A DNA stretch of 64,000 nt. Source: Sediminibacterium sp. (GTDB taxonomy: Bacteria; Bacteroidota; Bacteroidia; Chitinophagales; Chitinophagaceae). Location: NCBI GenBank assembly GCA_017983845.1, contig JAGOAO010000008.1, positions 11,439-75,438 of the forward strand, written 5' to 3'. Under the pieces are notes generated by a model. The model saw only the letters and a list, made by a program, of their open reading frames with translations, did not search any database and was not told the DNA's origin. This document shows, one piece after another, positions 43,771 to 53,134 of the stretch. Position 1 is the first letter of the stretch; each line of letters opens with the position of its first letter. Position numbers and translations under genes: made by a program.

Positions 43771-44946
43771 ATGGCATCTAGACGTATTAAATCTTTACTG
43801 GTATTGTGTTTGAGCTTATTTACATTGGCTTATTCTGGCAATGCATTTGCAAACGAAAAAGTAGTGCATGCGGACACCAATGCAACTGCACATGATACAT
43901 CGCACCAAGCTGCAGATACAAATTCAGTAGCGGCGCATGAGACAAGTCCAGCTGGGCATGAAGCAAAAGAATTTAATGTTACTGAGACCATTTTAGAGCA
44001 TATCAAAGATGATCATAGCTGGCATTTATGGGGACATACTTCTGTTGCTTTGCCTGTGATTTTATACACACCAAAAGGATTGGAAGTATTTTCTTCGGCA
44101 AAATTCATGGACGAGCACCATGAACCAATCATGTACAAAGGGAATTTTGATTATAAAATAATTGAAGGCAAAGTGAAGATTGTAGATGCGGCAGGCGCGA
44201 TAGACGAAGCAGCTACTAAAACATTATGGGATTTTTCTATCACGAAGAACGTAGCTTCATTGTTGGTGTCTGTGTTCATTATTTTGGTGGTGATATTATC
44301 TGCAGCATCAGCTTACAAAAAGACAGGCGTTACTTCTGCACCTAAAGGAGTTCAATCTTTCATGGAGCCGATCGTATTGTTTGTAAGAGATGAATTGGCT
44401 ATCCCGAATATTGGTAAAAAGAAGTATGCGAAATTCATGCCCTTTTTATTGACCGTATTTTTCTTGATTTTAGTGAACAACTTTTTAGGCTTGATCCCTT
44501 TCTTCCCAGGTGGTGCCAATGTGAGTGGTAATATTGCTTTCACAATGACTTTAGCTGTTTGCGTATTCATTGTGGTGAATTTAAGTGCGAATAAAAATTA
44601 TTGGGAACACATTTTCTGGATGCCTGGTATGCATTGGAGCATGAAATTGTTCTTAGCACCCATTGAATTAATTGGGGTGTTCACTAAGCCTATTTCTTTA
44701 ATGATTCGTTTGTTTGCGAACATTACTGCAGGCCACATTTTAGTATTGAGTTTGATTTGTATCATATTTATTTTCAAGACAGTGTATGCTTCTGCGATCG
44801 CAGTTCCATTTGCAGTATTCATTGGCATGATTGAATTATTGGTTGCATTTTTGCAAGCCTATATCTTCACCATGTTAACGGCAATGTATATTGGTATGGC
44901 GAACGAAGAGCACCACCACGATCATAAAGACGAAGCACATCACTAA
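43771..44946 (+). CDS. atpB: ATP synthase F0 subunit a
   Basis: The membrane stator half-channel of F1F0 ATP synthase. At 391 residues it is about 120 longer than the E. coli protein. An N-terminal signal-like segment (1-27, ending NAFAN) leads into a His/Ala/Thr-rich stretch (about 30-70; AHDTSHQAADTN) and a DUF-like periplasmic part, as in other Bacteroidota. Membrane helices start near 150. The essential arginine is in LMIRLFANITAGHIL. The C-terminus ends in a histidine-rich tail (EEHHHDHKDEAHH). First gene of atpBEFHA. Confidence 0.95.
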   Translation: MASRRIKSLLVLCLSLFTLAYSGNAFANEKVVHADTNATAHDTSHQAADTNSVAAHETSPAGHEAKEFNVTETILEHIKDDHSWHLWGHTSVALPVILYTPKGLEVFSSAKFMDEHHEPIMYKGNFDYKIIEGKVKIVDAAGAIDEAATKTLWDFSITKNVASLLVSVFIILVVILSAASAYKKTGVTSAPKGVQSFMEPIVLFVRDELAIPNIGKKKYAKFMPFLLTVFFLILVNNFLGLIPFFPGGANVSGNIAFTMTLAVCVFIVVNLSANKNYWEHIFWMPGMHWSMKLFLAPIELIGVFTKPISLMIRLFANITAGHILVLSLICIIFIFKTVYASAIAVPFAVFIGMIELLVAFLQAYIFTMLTAMYIGMANEEHHHDHKDEAHH

Positions 44947-44971
44947 AAAATATTTAACTTTTTTTCAATAA

Positions 44972-45199
<228 letters not shown>

Positions 45200-45227
45200 T
45201 CTGCTAAGGATTTCCTTAAAAGAAATA

Positions 45228-45263
45228 AATAGGCCCTAGCACAGGGCGAAAGGCCTATTTTTA
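45228..45263 (+). terminator. Terminator-like hairpin between atpE and atpF
   Basis: A 9-bp stem (AAATAGGCC at 45228-45236, GGCCTATTT at 45253-45261) leads into a short T-tract, with a competing inner hairpin (CCCT pairing with AGGG). It lies inside the atp operon, right after the gene for the most abundant subunit. It may be a partial terminator or an mRNA-processing/stabilising element. Confidence 0.6.
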
Positions 45264-45295
45264 AATTGAATCATTAATTAAGATAAACGAATAGT

Positions 45296-45808
45296 ATGTT
45301 CTTATTAGAAGTAAATCCACTTGTGTTGCCAGATATCGGTTTGGTATTTTGGAACACCATTGCGTTTGTAGTGCTTTTGGTTGTTTTGGGCAAGTTTGCT
45401 TGGAAGCCAATGTTGAAAGCCATTGCTGAGCGTGAAAACGGCATCGAAGAAGCACTTTTACGTGCCGATAAGATGAAGGCTGAAATTGCGGCGATGCAAA
45501 ATGAAAATGAAGCATTGTTAGCAAAAGCACGTGAGGAAAGAGCTGGATTGTTAAAAGATGCAAAAGAGACTGCAGATAAAATGGTGTCAGACGCAAAAGA
45601 TAAAGCGAAGCATGAATATGAGCGCATTATCAGCGATGCACAATTGGCAATTACACAACAAAAAAATGCTGCATTGACTGAAGTGAAGAACCAAGTTGGC
45701 ACATTGGTAGTGGAAGTAGCTGAAAAAGTTTTAAGAAAAGAATTGTCTAATAAAGCAGATCAAGAAAGCTATATTAAGCAAGTCGCTGAAGGAGTTAAGT
45801 TAAATTAA
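45296..45808 (+). CDS. atpF: ATP synthase F0 subunit b
   Basis: A 170-residue peripheral stalk subunit. One N-terminal membrane helix (about 14-32; LVFWNTIAFVVLLVVLGKFA) is followed by a long charged coiled coil, the normal layout. It starts 33 nt after the intercistronic hairpin and ends 10 nt before atpH. Confidence 0.95.
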   Translation: MFLLEVNPLVLPDIGLVFWNTIAFVVLLVVLGKFAWKPMLKAIAERENGIEEALLRADKMKAEIAAMQNENEALLAKAREERAGLLKDAKETADKMVSDAKDKAKHEYERIISDAQLAITQQKNAALTEVKNQVGTLVVEVAEKVLRKELSNKADQESYIKQVAEGVKLN

Positions 45809-45818
45809 AAAGTAAGAA

Positions 45819-46379
45819 ATGCCCAACGTACGTTTAGCAGGAAGATACGCAAAGAGCTTACTCGACTTAGCCATTGAGCAAAATCAATTGGATGTGGTAT
45901 ATGCTGATATGAAATATTTTCAAGCAGTTTGTGCACAGAGCCATGAGTTTGTGAATGTGTTAAGAAGCCCAATTATTAAAGCAGATCAAAAGAATGCAAT
46001 TATTCATGCTGTCATTAAAGACGCAGTGAATGTATTGTCTTTGTCTTTTATTGTTTTATTGGTTAAAAAAAGCAGAGAAAGTGCCTTGCCAGAAATTGCA
46101 ACTGCATTCATTGAACAATACAATGCATTAAAAGGAATTCATCAGGTGAGTTTGACCACTGCGGTAGCCATCAGTGATGAGTTAAAGCAAGCTATTGAAC
46201 AAAAAATTAAAAACGAAACGCAATTTAAAACAGTTGAATTGACAACACATACCAATGAAGATTTAATTGGTGGATTTGTTTTGTCATTTGACAATAACTT
46301 AATTGACGCAAGTATAAAAAGAGACTTATTAGATATCAAGAAGCAATTTTTATCTAACGATTTTATAGCAAAATTATAA
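45819..46379 (+). CDS. atpH: ATP synthase F1 subunit delta
   Basis: A 186-residue subunit that links the b stalk to the top of F1. The OSCP-like N-terminal helical bundle opens with VRLAGRYAKSLLDLAIEQNQ; the C-terminal domain has the conserved LIGGFVLSFDNNLIDASIK. The length is normal. It is 10 nt after atpF and 32 nt before atpA. Confidence 0.94.
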   Translation: MPNVRLAGRYAKSLLDLAIEQNQLDVVYADMKYFQAVCAQSHEFVNVLRSPIIKADQKNAIIHAVIKDAVNVLSLSFIVLLVKKSRESALPEIATAFIEQYNALKGIHQVSLTTAVAISDELKQAIEQKIKNETQFKTVELTTHTNEDLIGGFVLSFDNNLIDASIKRDLLDIKKQFLSNDFIAKL

Positions 46380-46411
46380 TAACATAACAATCATACATTA
46401 AATAAGTATTT

Positions 46412-47989
46412 ATGGTGGACATTAAACCTGATGAAATATCCGCAATTCTTAGACAGCAATTAAGCAACTTTAATGCTTCAGCTGATTTAGAAGAAGTAGG
46501 AACTGTATTACAAGTTGGTGATGGTATCGCCCGCGTATATGGTTTGAATGGTGTTAGTAGTGGTGAGTTGGTTGAATTTGAAAACGGCACCAAAGCTATT
46601 GCATTGAACCTAGAGGAAGACAATGTAGGTGTGGTAATGATGGGTGATAGCAAGCAAATCAAAGAAGGAGATAAAGTAAAAAGAACAGGCCAGATCGCTT
46701 CTATCAAAGTAGGAGATGGTTTAGTGGGTCGTGTGATTAATATGTTGGGTGAGCCAATTGATGGCAAGGGTCCAATCAAAGGTGAATTGTATGAAATGCC
46801 ATTGGAGCGTAAGGCACCAGGGGTGATCTTCCGTGAGCCGGTTAAAGAACCATTACAAACAGGTATCAAAGCGATTGACGCGATGATTCCTATTGGACGT
46901 GGACAACGTGAATTGGTAATTGGTGACCGTCAAACAGGTAAGACTGCAATTTGCGTGGATACCATTATCAACCAAAAAGAATTCTACGATGCTGGTCAAC
47001 CAGTATATTGTATCTATGTTGCAATTGGACAAAAAGCATCTACCATCGCTGGAGTAATGAAGACATTAGAAGAGCATGGTGCAATGGCTTATACAACAAT
47101 TGTAGCTGCTTCTGCAGCGGATCCAGCTCCACAACAATTCTACGCTCCATTTGCGGGTGCAGCTGTTGGTGAGTTCTTCCGTGATTGTGGTAAACCAGCG
47201 TTGATTGTATTTGATGACTTATCTAAGCAAGCGGTAGCTTACCGTGAAGTATCTTTATTATTACGTCGTCCGCCAGGTCGTGAGGCTTATCCAGGTGACG
47301 TATTCTACTTGCATAGCCGTTTGTTAGAGCGTGCTGCGAAAGTAATTGCAAATGATGAGATCGCTAAGAACATGAACGACTTGCCTGCTTCTATCAAGCA
47401 TTTGGTGAAAGGTGGTGGTTCATTGACTGCATTGCCAATTATCGAAACTCAAGCAGGTGACGTATCTGCTTATATCCCTACTAACGTAATCTCTATTACT
47501 GACGGTCAGATCTTCTTGGAAGGTAACTTGTTCAACGCAGGTATCCGTCCAGCGATCAACGTAGGTATCTCTGTAAGTCGTGTGGGTGGTAATGCGCAGA
47601 TTAAGTCAATGAAAAAAGTATCTGGTACCCTAAAATTAGACCAAGCTTTATACCGTGAGTTAGAAGCCTTCTCTAAATTTGGTGGTGACTTAGATCCAGC
47701 AACTAAAAACGTAATTGACAAAGGTGCAAGAAACGTGGAAATCTTGAAGCAAGCTCAGTACACTCCGTTTACGGTAGAAAAACAAGTAGCAATTATCTAC
47801 TTGGGTACACAAGGTTTGTTGAAAGAAGTAGCTGTGAAAAACGTGAAAGACTTTGAAGCACATTTCATGTTAGAGATGAGCAATAAGTTGCCAAATGTTT
47901 TAGCTGAATTCAAGAAAGGTAATTTACCTGAAGATGGCTTAAAGCAAATGGTTGAATTAGCAAATAGCTTGATTCCTCAATATAAATAA
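46412..47989 (+). CDS. atpA: ATP synthase F1 subunit alpha
   Basis: The 525-residue non-catalytic nucleotide-binding subunit. A beta-barrel N-terminus ([14 protein letters not shown]) is followed by Walker [49 protein letters not shown] (typical alpha signature region) and the C-terminal helical domain. The codon use is the most biased in the window, as expected for a highly expressed gene. It ends at a strong terminator; atpG, which commonly follows, is absent here. Confidence 0.97.
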   Translation: MVDIKPDEISAILRQQLSNFNASADLEEVGTVLQVGDGIARVYGLNGVSSGELVEFENGTKAIALNLEEDNVGVVMMGDSKQIKEGDKVKRTGQIASIKVGDGLVGRVINMLGEPIDGKGPIKGELYEMPLERKAPGVIFREPVKEPLQTGIKAIDAMIPIGRGQRELVIGDRQTGKTAICVDTIINQKEFYDAGQPVYCIYVAIGQKASTIAGVMKTLEEHGAMAYTTIVAASAADPAPQQFYAPFAGAAVGEFFRDCGKPALIVFDDLSKQAVAYREVSLLLRRPPGREAYPGDVFYLHSRLLERAAKVIANDEIAKNMNDLPASIKHLVKGGGSLTALPIIETQAGDVSAYIPTNVISITDGQIFLEGNLFNAGIRPAINVGISVSRVGGNAQIKSMKKVSGTLKLDQALYRELEAFSKFGGDLDPATKNVIDKGARNVEILKQAQYTPFTVEKQVAIIYLGTQGLLKEVAVKNVKDFEAHFMLEMSNKLPNVLAEFKKGNLPEDGLKQMVELANSLIPQYK

Positions 47990-48007
47990 GGCAATACTTA
48001 CCGATAT

Positions 48008-48035
48008 AAAACCCCGATTCATTCGGGGTTTTTTT
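48008..48035 (+). terminator. Intrinsic terminator after atpA
   Basis: A 10-bp stem (AAAACCCCGA at 48008-48017, TCGGGGTTTT at 48023-48032) with a TTCAT loop and further T residues. Closes the atp operon. Confidence 0.92.
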
Positions 48036-48087
48036 GTGAATAGGGGTTTGAATTGCAACAAATAATTCAATTGATTGTTATAGTTAT

Positions 48088-48993
48088 ATGTCAGTAATTA
48101 AAGTACAAGCAGTAAGTAAAAGCTTCGGCGCCTTAAAGGCAGTGGATCGGCTTTCCTTTGAAGTGGAAGCTGGACAGGTCTATGGATTTTTAGGCCAAAA
48201 TGGGTCAGGTAAAAGCACCACGATAAGAATGCTGCTTTCATTGATTCATCCAACTGAGGGGCAAATTGAAATCTTTGGAAAATCTTTAACAGACAATCGA
48301 TCTGCTATTTTAGAACAGGTAGGAGCTGTTATAGAGCGTCCAGACTTATATCCTTATTTGACAGCGAAAGAGCATTTGACTTTGTTTGCAAAATTGCGCA
48401 AACAACCAGTGACTGCTGCAAAAATAGAAGCGACATTGGAACAGGTTGGGCTATTAGCAAGGGCCAATGATAAAGTACAGACCTATTCATTGGGAATGAA
48501 GCAAAGGCTGGGTATTGGTATCGCTTTGTTGCACGATCCTGCTTTGATTATATTAGACGAACCAACCAATGGTTTAGATCCACAGGGTATAGCGGACATT
48601 CGAAAATTGATCAAAACGCTTTCCAAGGAGCAAGGAAAAACAATCTTGGTTTCCTCTCATTTGCTTTCTGAAATCGAACAGATTGCAACCCATATCTTGA
48701 TCATTCATCAAGGTAAAAAAATGGCAGAAGGGCCCACTTCAACACTGTTGGATCCCAATAAAACGATTGTGCAAATCAAAACTTTGGATGACCAAGCTGC
48801 CAAACAAAAATTAATGGATTCGGTTTATCGAACCAATGTATTGGATCGCAGTGAGGGACTCTATTTAACCATTCCTAAATTAGAGATACCTGCATTGAAT
48901 GCATTTTTAGTTTCATCTAATATTGCACTCCTCTCTTTAGAAGCTAAAAATTCTTTAGAAGATTATTTTTTACAACTTACTTCAACTTATTAA
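48088..48993 (+). CDS. ABC transporter ATPase subunit
   Basis: A 301-residue cytoplasmic ATPase of the CcmA/NatA-like group. Walker A GQNGSGKS is at 37-44 region (GFLGQNGSGKSTT), the signature is YSLGMKQRL, Walker B LIILDEPTNGLDP and the switch histidine in SSHLLSEIEQ. The last 70 residues are a C-terminal extension typical of ATPases paired with ABC-2 permeases. The permease gene starts 1 nt after it. The gliding protein GldA belongs to the same broad class, but nothing here singles it out as GldA. Confidence 0.92.
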   Translation: MSVIKVQAVSKSFGALKAVDRLSFEVEAGQVYGFLGQNGSGKSTTIRMLLSLIHPTEGQIEIFGKSLTDNRSAILEQVGAVIERPDLYPYLTAKEHLTLFAKLRKQPVTAAKIEATLEQVGLLARANDKVQTYSLGMKQRLGIGIALLHDPALIILDEPTNGLDPQGIADIRKLIKTLSKEQGKTILVSSHLLSEIEQIATHILIIHQGKKMAEGPTSTLLDPNKTIVQIKTLDDQAAKQKLMDSVYRTNVLDRSEGLYLTIPKLEIPALNAFLVSSNIALLSLEAKNSLEDYFLQLTSTY

Positions 48994-48994
48994 T

Positions 48995-49870
48995 ATGTGG
49001 CCCATCATTCAAATTGAATTATTCAAAATTTACAAAAGGCCTAGAACTTATATCGCTTTTGGTGCTATAGCTGCATTGATTCTTGTGATTCAAATGGGCT
49101 TAAAGATAGATGGGGAAGCCTATGCGGCGTTTTTAATGAAGGATATCAACGATACATTAACCGTAGACGGAAAAGTGTTAAATGGGTATTTGATTTGTTA
49201 TATTTTATTGCAATTATTGTTGGTGCATGTGCCATTGCTAGTCGCATTGATTGCGGCAGACATGCTTTCGGGAGAAGCAAATTTGGGTACTTTAAGGTTG
49301 TTGTTCACTACGCCTTATAGTAGAACACAGTGGGTGTTGGCTAAATTTGTTGCTGCAAGTTTGTATACCATTTTGTTATTGGTATGGCTTGCATTTTTAG
49401 CTTTGTTTTTAAGCATGTGGATTTTCGGTACAGATGATTTATTCTTAATGAAGTCTAATTATGTGGTATTGATACAAGAGCAGGATGTGTTTTGGAGGTA
49501 TTTAGGGGCGTTTGTATTCGCTAGTTTTTCTTTGTTAACGGTAGCTGCGCTGGGTTTCTTAATGTCTAGCTTGGCGAATAATTCTATCGGACCAATCGTG
49601 GCAACCATCAGTGCCATTGTTTTCTTTACCATTTTAAGCACTTTGAATATTCCTTTGTTCAATGTGGTGAAGCCTTATTTGTTTACCACCCATATGAACA
49701 ACTGGAAAGAGTTTTTTGACCTCCAAGTAAATGAAAGCAATGATGCCATCACAGGCAGTATTTTGAATGTAGCTAAGATCAAAAATTCTATCCTTATACT
49801 AACTATACATATTGCTTTATTTGTAGGTGCTTCTGTATGGATCATGAAAAAGAAAGATATTTTAAGTTAA
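48995..49870 (+). CDS. ABC-2 type transporter permease
   Basis: A 291-residue inner-membrane protein with about six helices. The N-terminus IIQIELFKIYKRPRTYIAFG is the usual cytoplasmic/TM1 opening of ABC-2 permeases; ADMLSGEANLGTLRLLFTTPYSRTQWVLAK is the hallmark loop before TM3. It pairs with the ATPase encoded upstream. Substrate unknown. Confidence 0.9.
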   Translation: MWPIIQIELFKIYKRPRTYIAFGAIAALILVIQMGLKIDGEAYAAFLMKDINDTLTVDGKVLNGYLICYILLQLLLVHVPLLVALIAADMLSGEANLGTLRLLFTTPYSRTQWVLAKFVAASLYTILLLVWLAFLALFLSMWIFGTDDLFLMKSNYVVLIQEQDVFWRYLGAFVFASFSLLTVAALGFLMSSLANNSIGPIVATISAIVFFTILSTLNIPLFNVVKPYLFTTHMNNWKEFFDLQVNESNDAITGSILNVAKIKNSILILTIHIALFVGASVWIMKKKDILS

Positions 49871-49904
49871 TCTGTTTGTAGCGTAAAACGCATAATTTTT
49901 AGAT

Positions 49905-50591
49905 ATGAAAAAAACGATTTTAATCCTATTTTGGATGGTCTTGGTTCAATATTCAGTGGGCGCACAGTCCAATGCTTTGATTGAGAAAGTGAGTGCCAAA
50001 TTGAATATTGTAAATGACTATGTAGCAACAGGGGTGATGAAAACAGATGTGGCTTTTATTAAAGCCTCACTAGGTAAGGTGAAAGTGTTTTACAAAAAAC
50101 CGAATCTTTTAAAAGTGAAGAAAGAAGGGGGCATTTCTTTGTTGCCTAAAGGGGGCGTCTCTGTAACGATCAATTCTTTATTGAATAACAAACAATATAT
50201 CGCGATTGAATCAGGTGTACAAATGTTTAAAGGCAAACAATTGCAAGCCATTAAACTCATTCCTACAGACGATAAATTGGATTGGGTGATTTCGACATTA
50301 TGGATTGACCCAGTGGACGCATTGGTATATAAAACCTTTACTACCACTAAGGAAAATGGCACTTATGAAATTACCATGGAATATGGTCAATACGCCAATT
50401 TCGGCCTGCCTAGTAAAATTATTTTCGGTTTCAATACCAAGGACTACAAATTGCCGAATGGCATTACTTTAGAGTTTGGTGACGAAGATCCAGCAGCAAA
50501 GCAAAAATCATTAAAGCAAAAAAAAGGCACTATTGAAATTACCTATGCCAGTTATATAATAAATAAAGGTGTTTCCAATTCGATGTTTTAA
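49905..50591 (+). CDS. LolA-like outer membrane lipoprotein carrier family protein
   Basis: A 228-residue secreted protein. The signal peptide is residues 1-21, ending SVGAQ. The mature protein has the LolA-type open beta-barrel pattern: KVKVFYKKPNLLKVKK (strand pair after an initial helix) and YEITMEYGQYANFGLPSKI in the second half. It may carry lipoproteins or bind another lipid. It is 34 nt after the ABC permease and 9 nt before the next secreted protein, so it may work with that ABC transporter; that is inference. Confidence 0.78.
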   Translation: MKKTILILFWMVLVQYSVGAQSNALIEKVSAKLNIVNDYVATGVMKTDVAFIKASLGKVKVFYKKPNLLKVKKEGGISLLPKGGVSVTINSLLNNKQYIAIESGVQMFKGKQLQAIKLIPTDDKLDWVISTLWIDPVDALVYKTFTTTKENGTYEITMEYGQYANFGLPSKIIFGFNTKDYKLPNGITLEFGDEDPAAKQKSLKQKKGTIEITYASYIINKGVSNSMF

Positions 50592-50596
50592 ATTGC
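50589..50596 (+). promoter_or_regulatory. Possible variant -7 element TAAATTGC
   Basis: TAAATTGC overlapping the stop codon of the LolA-like gene and 4 nt before the ATG at 50601. The same octamer precedes the DUF255 gene (10230-10237) and gldK (12290-12297). Confidence 0.3.
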
Positions 50597-50600
50597 ATCT

Positions 50601-51230
50601 ATGCAATATGTAGTTGTCTTATTTATGTTAGTCCTGCAGATGCCTGTCAATGCACAGGTGAGCAATCAAACTAAGTCTTTGGATGCTGCTGTAATGCAGT
50701 TCAATCAACTAGGCAAAACAGACGCTTATCAACAAGTGTATACGCAATTTGAGCAACTATACGCTTTAGACAAAACCAATTGGTTGATTCCTTATTATGC
50801 ATCCATTTTAAATGCAAGAATGTGTTTGTTGAAATTGGGTGATAGAGATGCCTTAGCCAATGCTTCTTTGCTTTGGGCGGCGCGTGCAAAAATGATCGAA
50901 ATCAATGATGAAATATATTGTGCCGAAAGTATGGCCAACACGGCAAAAATGTCAGTGAATCCAACCATGAGGTGGTTGATGTATGAAGATAAAATTAAAA
51001 AGCCTTTACAATTGGCAAAGAAAATAAATCCTAGGAATCCAAGGGTGTATTTATTAGAAGCGAATATTCAACGAAAATTACCTGTCTTATTTGGAGGTGG
51101 CTGTAAGGCGGCCATACCCATTGCAAAAAAAGCAGAACAGTACTTACATGGGCAAGTGAATCAAAGCAACAACATGCCAGGATGGGGTAGGCAGTCTTTA
51201 GTGGAGTTCAAGACTGCTTGTCCTTTTTAA
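50601..51230 (+). CDS. Secreted helical (TPR-like) protein of unknown function
   Basis: A 209-residue exported protein with signal peptide 1-18 (ending VNAQ). The mature part is predicted helical with a TPR-like rhythm (TDAYQQVYTQFEQLYALDKT; PRVYLLEANIQRKLP). Two cysteines are near GGGCKAAI and the C-terminal TACPF and could form a disulfide. Not assigned to a named family. Its stop codon directly abuts the pdxA stop codon from the opposite strand. Confidence 0.75.
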   Translation: MQYVVVLFMLVLQMPVNAQVSNQTKSLDAAVMQFNQLGKTDAYQQVYTQFEQLYALDKTNWLIPYYASILNARMCLLKLGDRDALANASLLWAARAKMIEINDEIYCAESMANTAKMSVNPTMRWLMYEDKIKKPLQLAKKINPRNPRVYLLEANIQRKLPVLFGGGCKAAIPIAKKAEQYLHGQVNQSNNMPGWGRQSLVEFKTACPF

Positions 51231-52319
51231 TCAATTCTCGTCTAATCTCTCATCTACCGCATTCGCAAACATCTTATGGCTTACTTTTTTCAAAGGGTTC
51301 AAACGCATATCGCGGTAACCTTGTCTTGCATGAATGATACGAATACATTCAAAAATACTTGCCGTAAATGAGCTTGCATCTGCCTTGTCTTTTCCTGCAA
51401 TATCAAATGCAGTGCCATGGTCTGGGCTGGTTCTTACAATCGGTAATCCTGCAGTAAAGTTCACACCTTCACCAAATGCCAGTGACTTAAATGGAATCAA
51501 TCCTTGGTCATGGTACATCGCTAATACTGCATCAAATTTTTCATGTTGTCCTCTTGCAAAGAATGCATCTGCAGAATAAGGGCCATAGACCAACATTTGT
51601 TGTTTGGCATCCTTAATAGCAGGTCTTATGATTTCAATTTCTTCCTTACCAATTAACCCATCGTCACCAGCATGCGGATTTAACGCCAATACTGCTATAC
51701 GTGGTTTGTCTACCCCAAAATCTTTTTGTAAACTTCTATGAAGGATTTGTAATTTTTGTTTGATCTTCTCCTTGGTGATATGCTGAGCAATATCTTGAAT
51801 GGTAAGGTGTTCTGTTACTAAAGCCATTCTTAAATTGTCTGCAACCAATAACATCAAATTCTCCACATTCCCAAAAGCATGTTGTAAATAAGGGGTATGG
51901 CCACTAAAATTAAAGTTAGGAGATTGGATATTTTTTTTATGAATTGGGGCAGTCACTAAGCCATCTATCTTATTGTTTTTTAGCGCAGCTACGGCTTGCT
52001 CAAGAGAGATCAATGCATATTTGCCACCAATCTCTGTTAATTCTCCAGGTTGAATTTCTGCTTCTTCCTCCCAGCATTGAATCAAGTTCACTTGCTTTGG
52101 ATTCAATTTATCAAGGTCTGGCGCAGTCGAAAAACTCAATTGAAAATCGGGCAATCCTTTTTTATAAAAATTGATTGCTTTATTGTTGGCGAAAATCACC
52201 GGTACCATAAAATCCATTAATCTGCTATCAGACAGTGATTTGATGATTAATTCAAGTCCAATGCCGTTTAAATCTCCGCAAGTAAAGCCTATAATTGGTT
52301 TTCTGATGTCTTGGTTCAT
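51231..52319 (-). CDS. pdxA: 4-hydroxythreonine-4-phosphate dehydrogenase
   Basis: An NAD-dependent enzyme of the DXP-independent-of-salvage pyridoxal phosphate pathway; 362 residues. Metal-binding histidines and substrate residues are visible in FSGHTPYLQHAFG, ALNPHAGDDGLIGKEE and AMYHDQGLIPFKSLAF, with RTSPDHGTAFDIAG near the end. I chose the ATG at 52317-52319, just before the conserved IIGFTCGDLNGIGLE; the in-frame start at 52352 adds 11 residues and approaches the rsmA promoter. Divergent from rsmA. Confidence 0.95.
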   Translation of the reverse strand: MNQDIRKPIIGFTCGDLNGIGLELIIKSLSDSRLMDFMVPVIFANNKAINFYKKGLPDFQLSFSTAPDLDKLNPKQVNLIQCWEEEAEIQPGELTEIGGKYALISLEQAVAALKNNKIDGLVTAPIHKKNIQSPNFNFSGHTPYLQHAFGNVENLMLLVADNLRMALVTEHLTIQDIAQHITKEKIKQKLQILHRSLQKDFGVDKPRIAVLALNPHAGDDGLIGKEEIEIIRPAIKDAKQQMLVYGPYSADAFFARGQHEKFDAVLAMYHDQGLIPFKSLAFGEGVNFTAGLPIVRTSPDHGTAFDIAGKDKADASSFTASIFECIRIIHARQGYRDMRLNPLKKVSHKMFANAVDERLDEN

Positions 52320-52357
52320 ATCCAGTTGATTAGGGTGTAAAAGTACGCACAAAAACC

Positions 52358-52365
52358 TAACTTTG
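52358..52365 (+). promoter_or_regulatory. -7 promoter element for rsmA (leaderless)
   Basis: TAACTTTG (TAnnTTTG) ends 4 nt before the rsmA ATG at 52370, so transcription should begin at or beside the start codon. Confidence 0.6.
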
Positions 52366-52369
52366 CTTC

Positions 52370-53131
52370 ATGCAATACACCCTTAAAAAGTCATTGGGTC
52401 AACACTTTCTAAATGATGTCCAAATTTGTTTACAAATCAAAGCTGCCTTAGCGGAGGAGTCGATCGACCAGTTATTGGAAGTGGGTCCTGGTGCAGGTGC
52501 TTTAACCCAGCATATCATGGACCTGCCTTTAAAATCCTTTAAAGCGGTAGAATTGGATCGAGAGAAAGTGGCTTACTTATTACATACTTATCCTAATTTG
52601 GAAGGGAAGTTAATCAATGAAGATTTTTTAGAAACTGGCATCCCCTTTGAAGGTCAATTTACCTTGGTAGGCAATTTTCCCTATAATATTTCGACACAAA
52701 TTGTGTTTAGGGTATTGGACTGGAAAGAACAAGTGCCTGTAATGATTGGGATGTTTCAAAAAGAAGTTGCAGAAAGAATTGCTGCAAAACCACATTCAAA
52801 AGCCTATGGTATTTTGAGTGTATTGACGCAAGCGTTTTATGATGTAGACTATTTATTTGATGTCCCACCTACTGCATTCACACCTCCACCCAATGTAATG
52901 AGTGGCGTCATTCGATTAAAAAGAAAAACAACTTTCCCTGAATTTAGTTCTTTAAAAAGTTTTTATCATATCGTAAAAATGGCTTTTGGTCAAAGACGTA
53001 AAATGTTAAGGAATCCTTTGAAGCCTTATTTCACTACGGAGCAATTGCAAGATCCAATTTTTACAAAAAGAGCGGAAAACTTGACCTATCAAGACTTTGC
53101 TGCCTTAACTTTTAAAATGCATAATCCTTAA
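52370..53131 (+). CDS. rsmA: 16S rRNA dimethyladenosine transferase RsmA (KsgA)
   Basis: Dimethylates two adjacent adenosines in helix 45 of 16S rRNA and acts as a late 30S assembly check. It is 253 residues. KKSLGQHFLND at 6-16 is the family N-terminus; LLEVGPGAGALTQHI is the SAM-binding motif; NFPYNIST is the catalytic NxPY motif. The ATG at 52370 is fixed by this N-terminus. The next gene starts 3 nt after its stop. Confidence 0.97.
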   Translation: MQYTLKKSLGQHFLNDVQICLQIKAALAEESIDQLLEVGPGAGALTQHIMDLPLKSFKAVELDREKVAYLLHTYPNLEGKLINEDFLETGIPFEGQFTLVGNFPYNISTQIVFRVLDWKEQVPVMIGMFQKEVAERIAAKPHSKAYGILSVLTQAFYDVDYLFDVPPTAFTPPPNVMSGVIRLKRKTTFPEFSSLKSFYHIVKMAFGQRRKMLRNPLKPYFTTEQLQDPIFTKRAENLTYQDFAALTFKMHNP

Positions 53132-53134
53132 TTT

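Noticed and set aside
45261..45702. Minus-strand frames of 111 and 142 residues across atpF
   Set aside because: They lie fully inside atpF, which has a clear family match; the composition is that of an antisense shadow.
46363..46869. Minus-strand frame of 168 residues across the atpH/atpA junction
   Set aside because: Overlaps two well-identified genes and shows no recognisable domain or start context.
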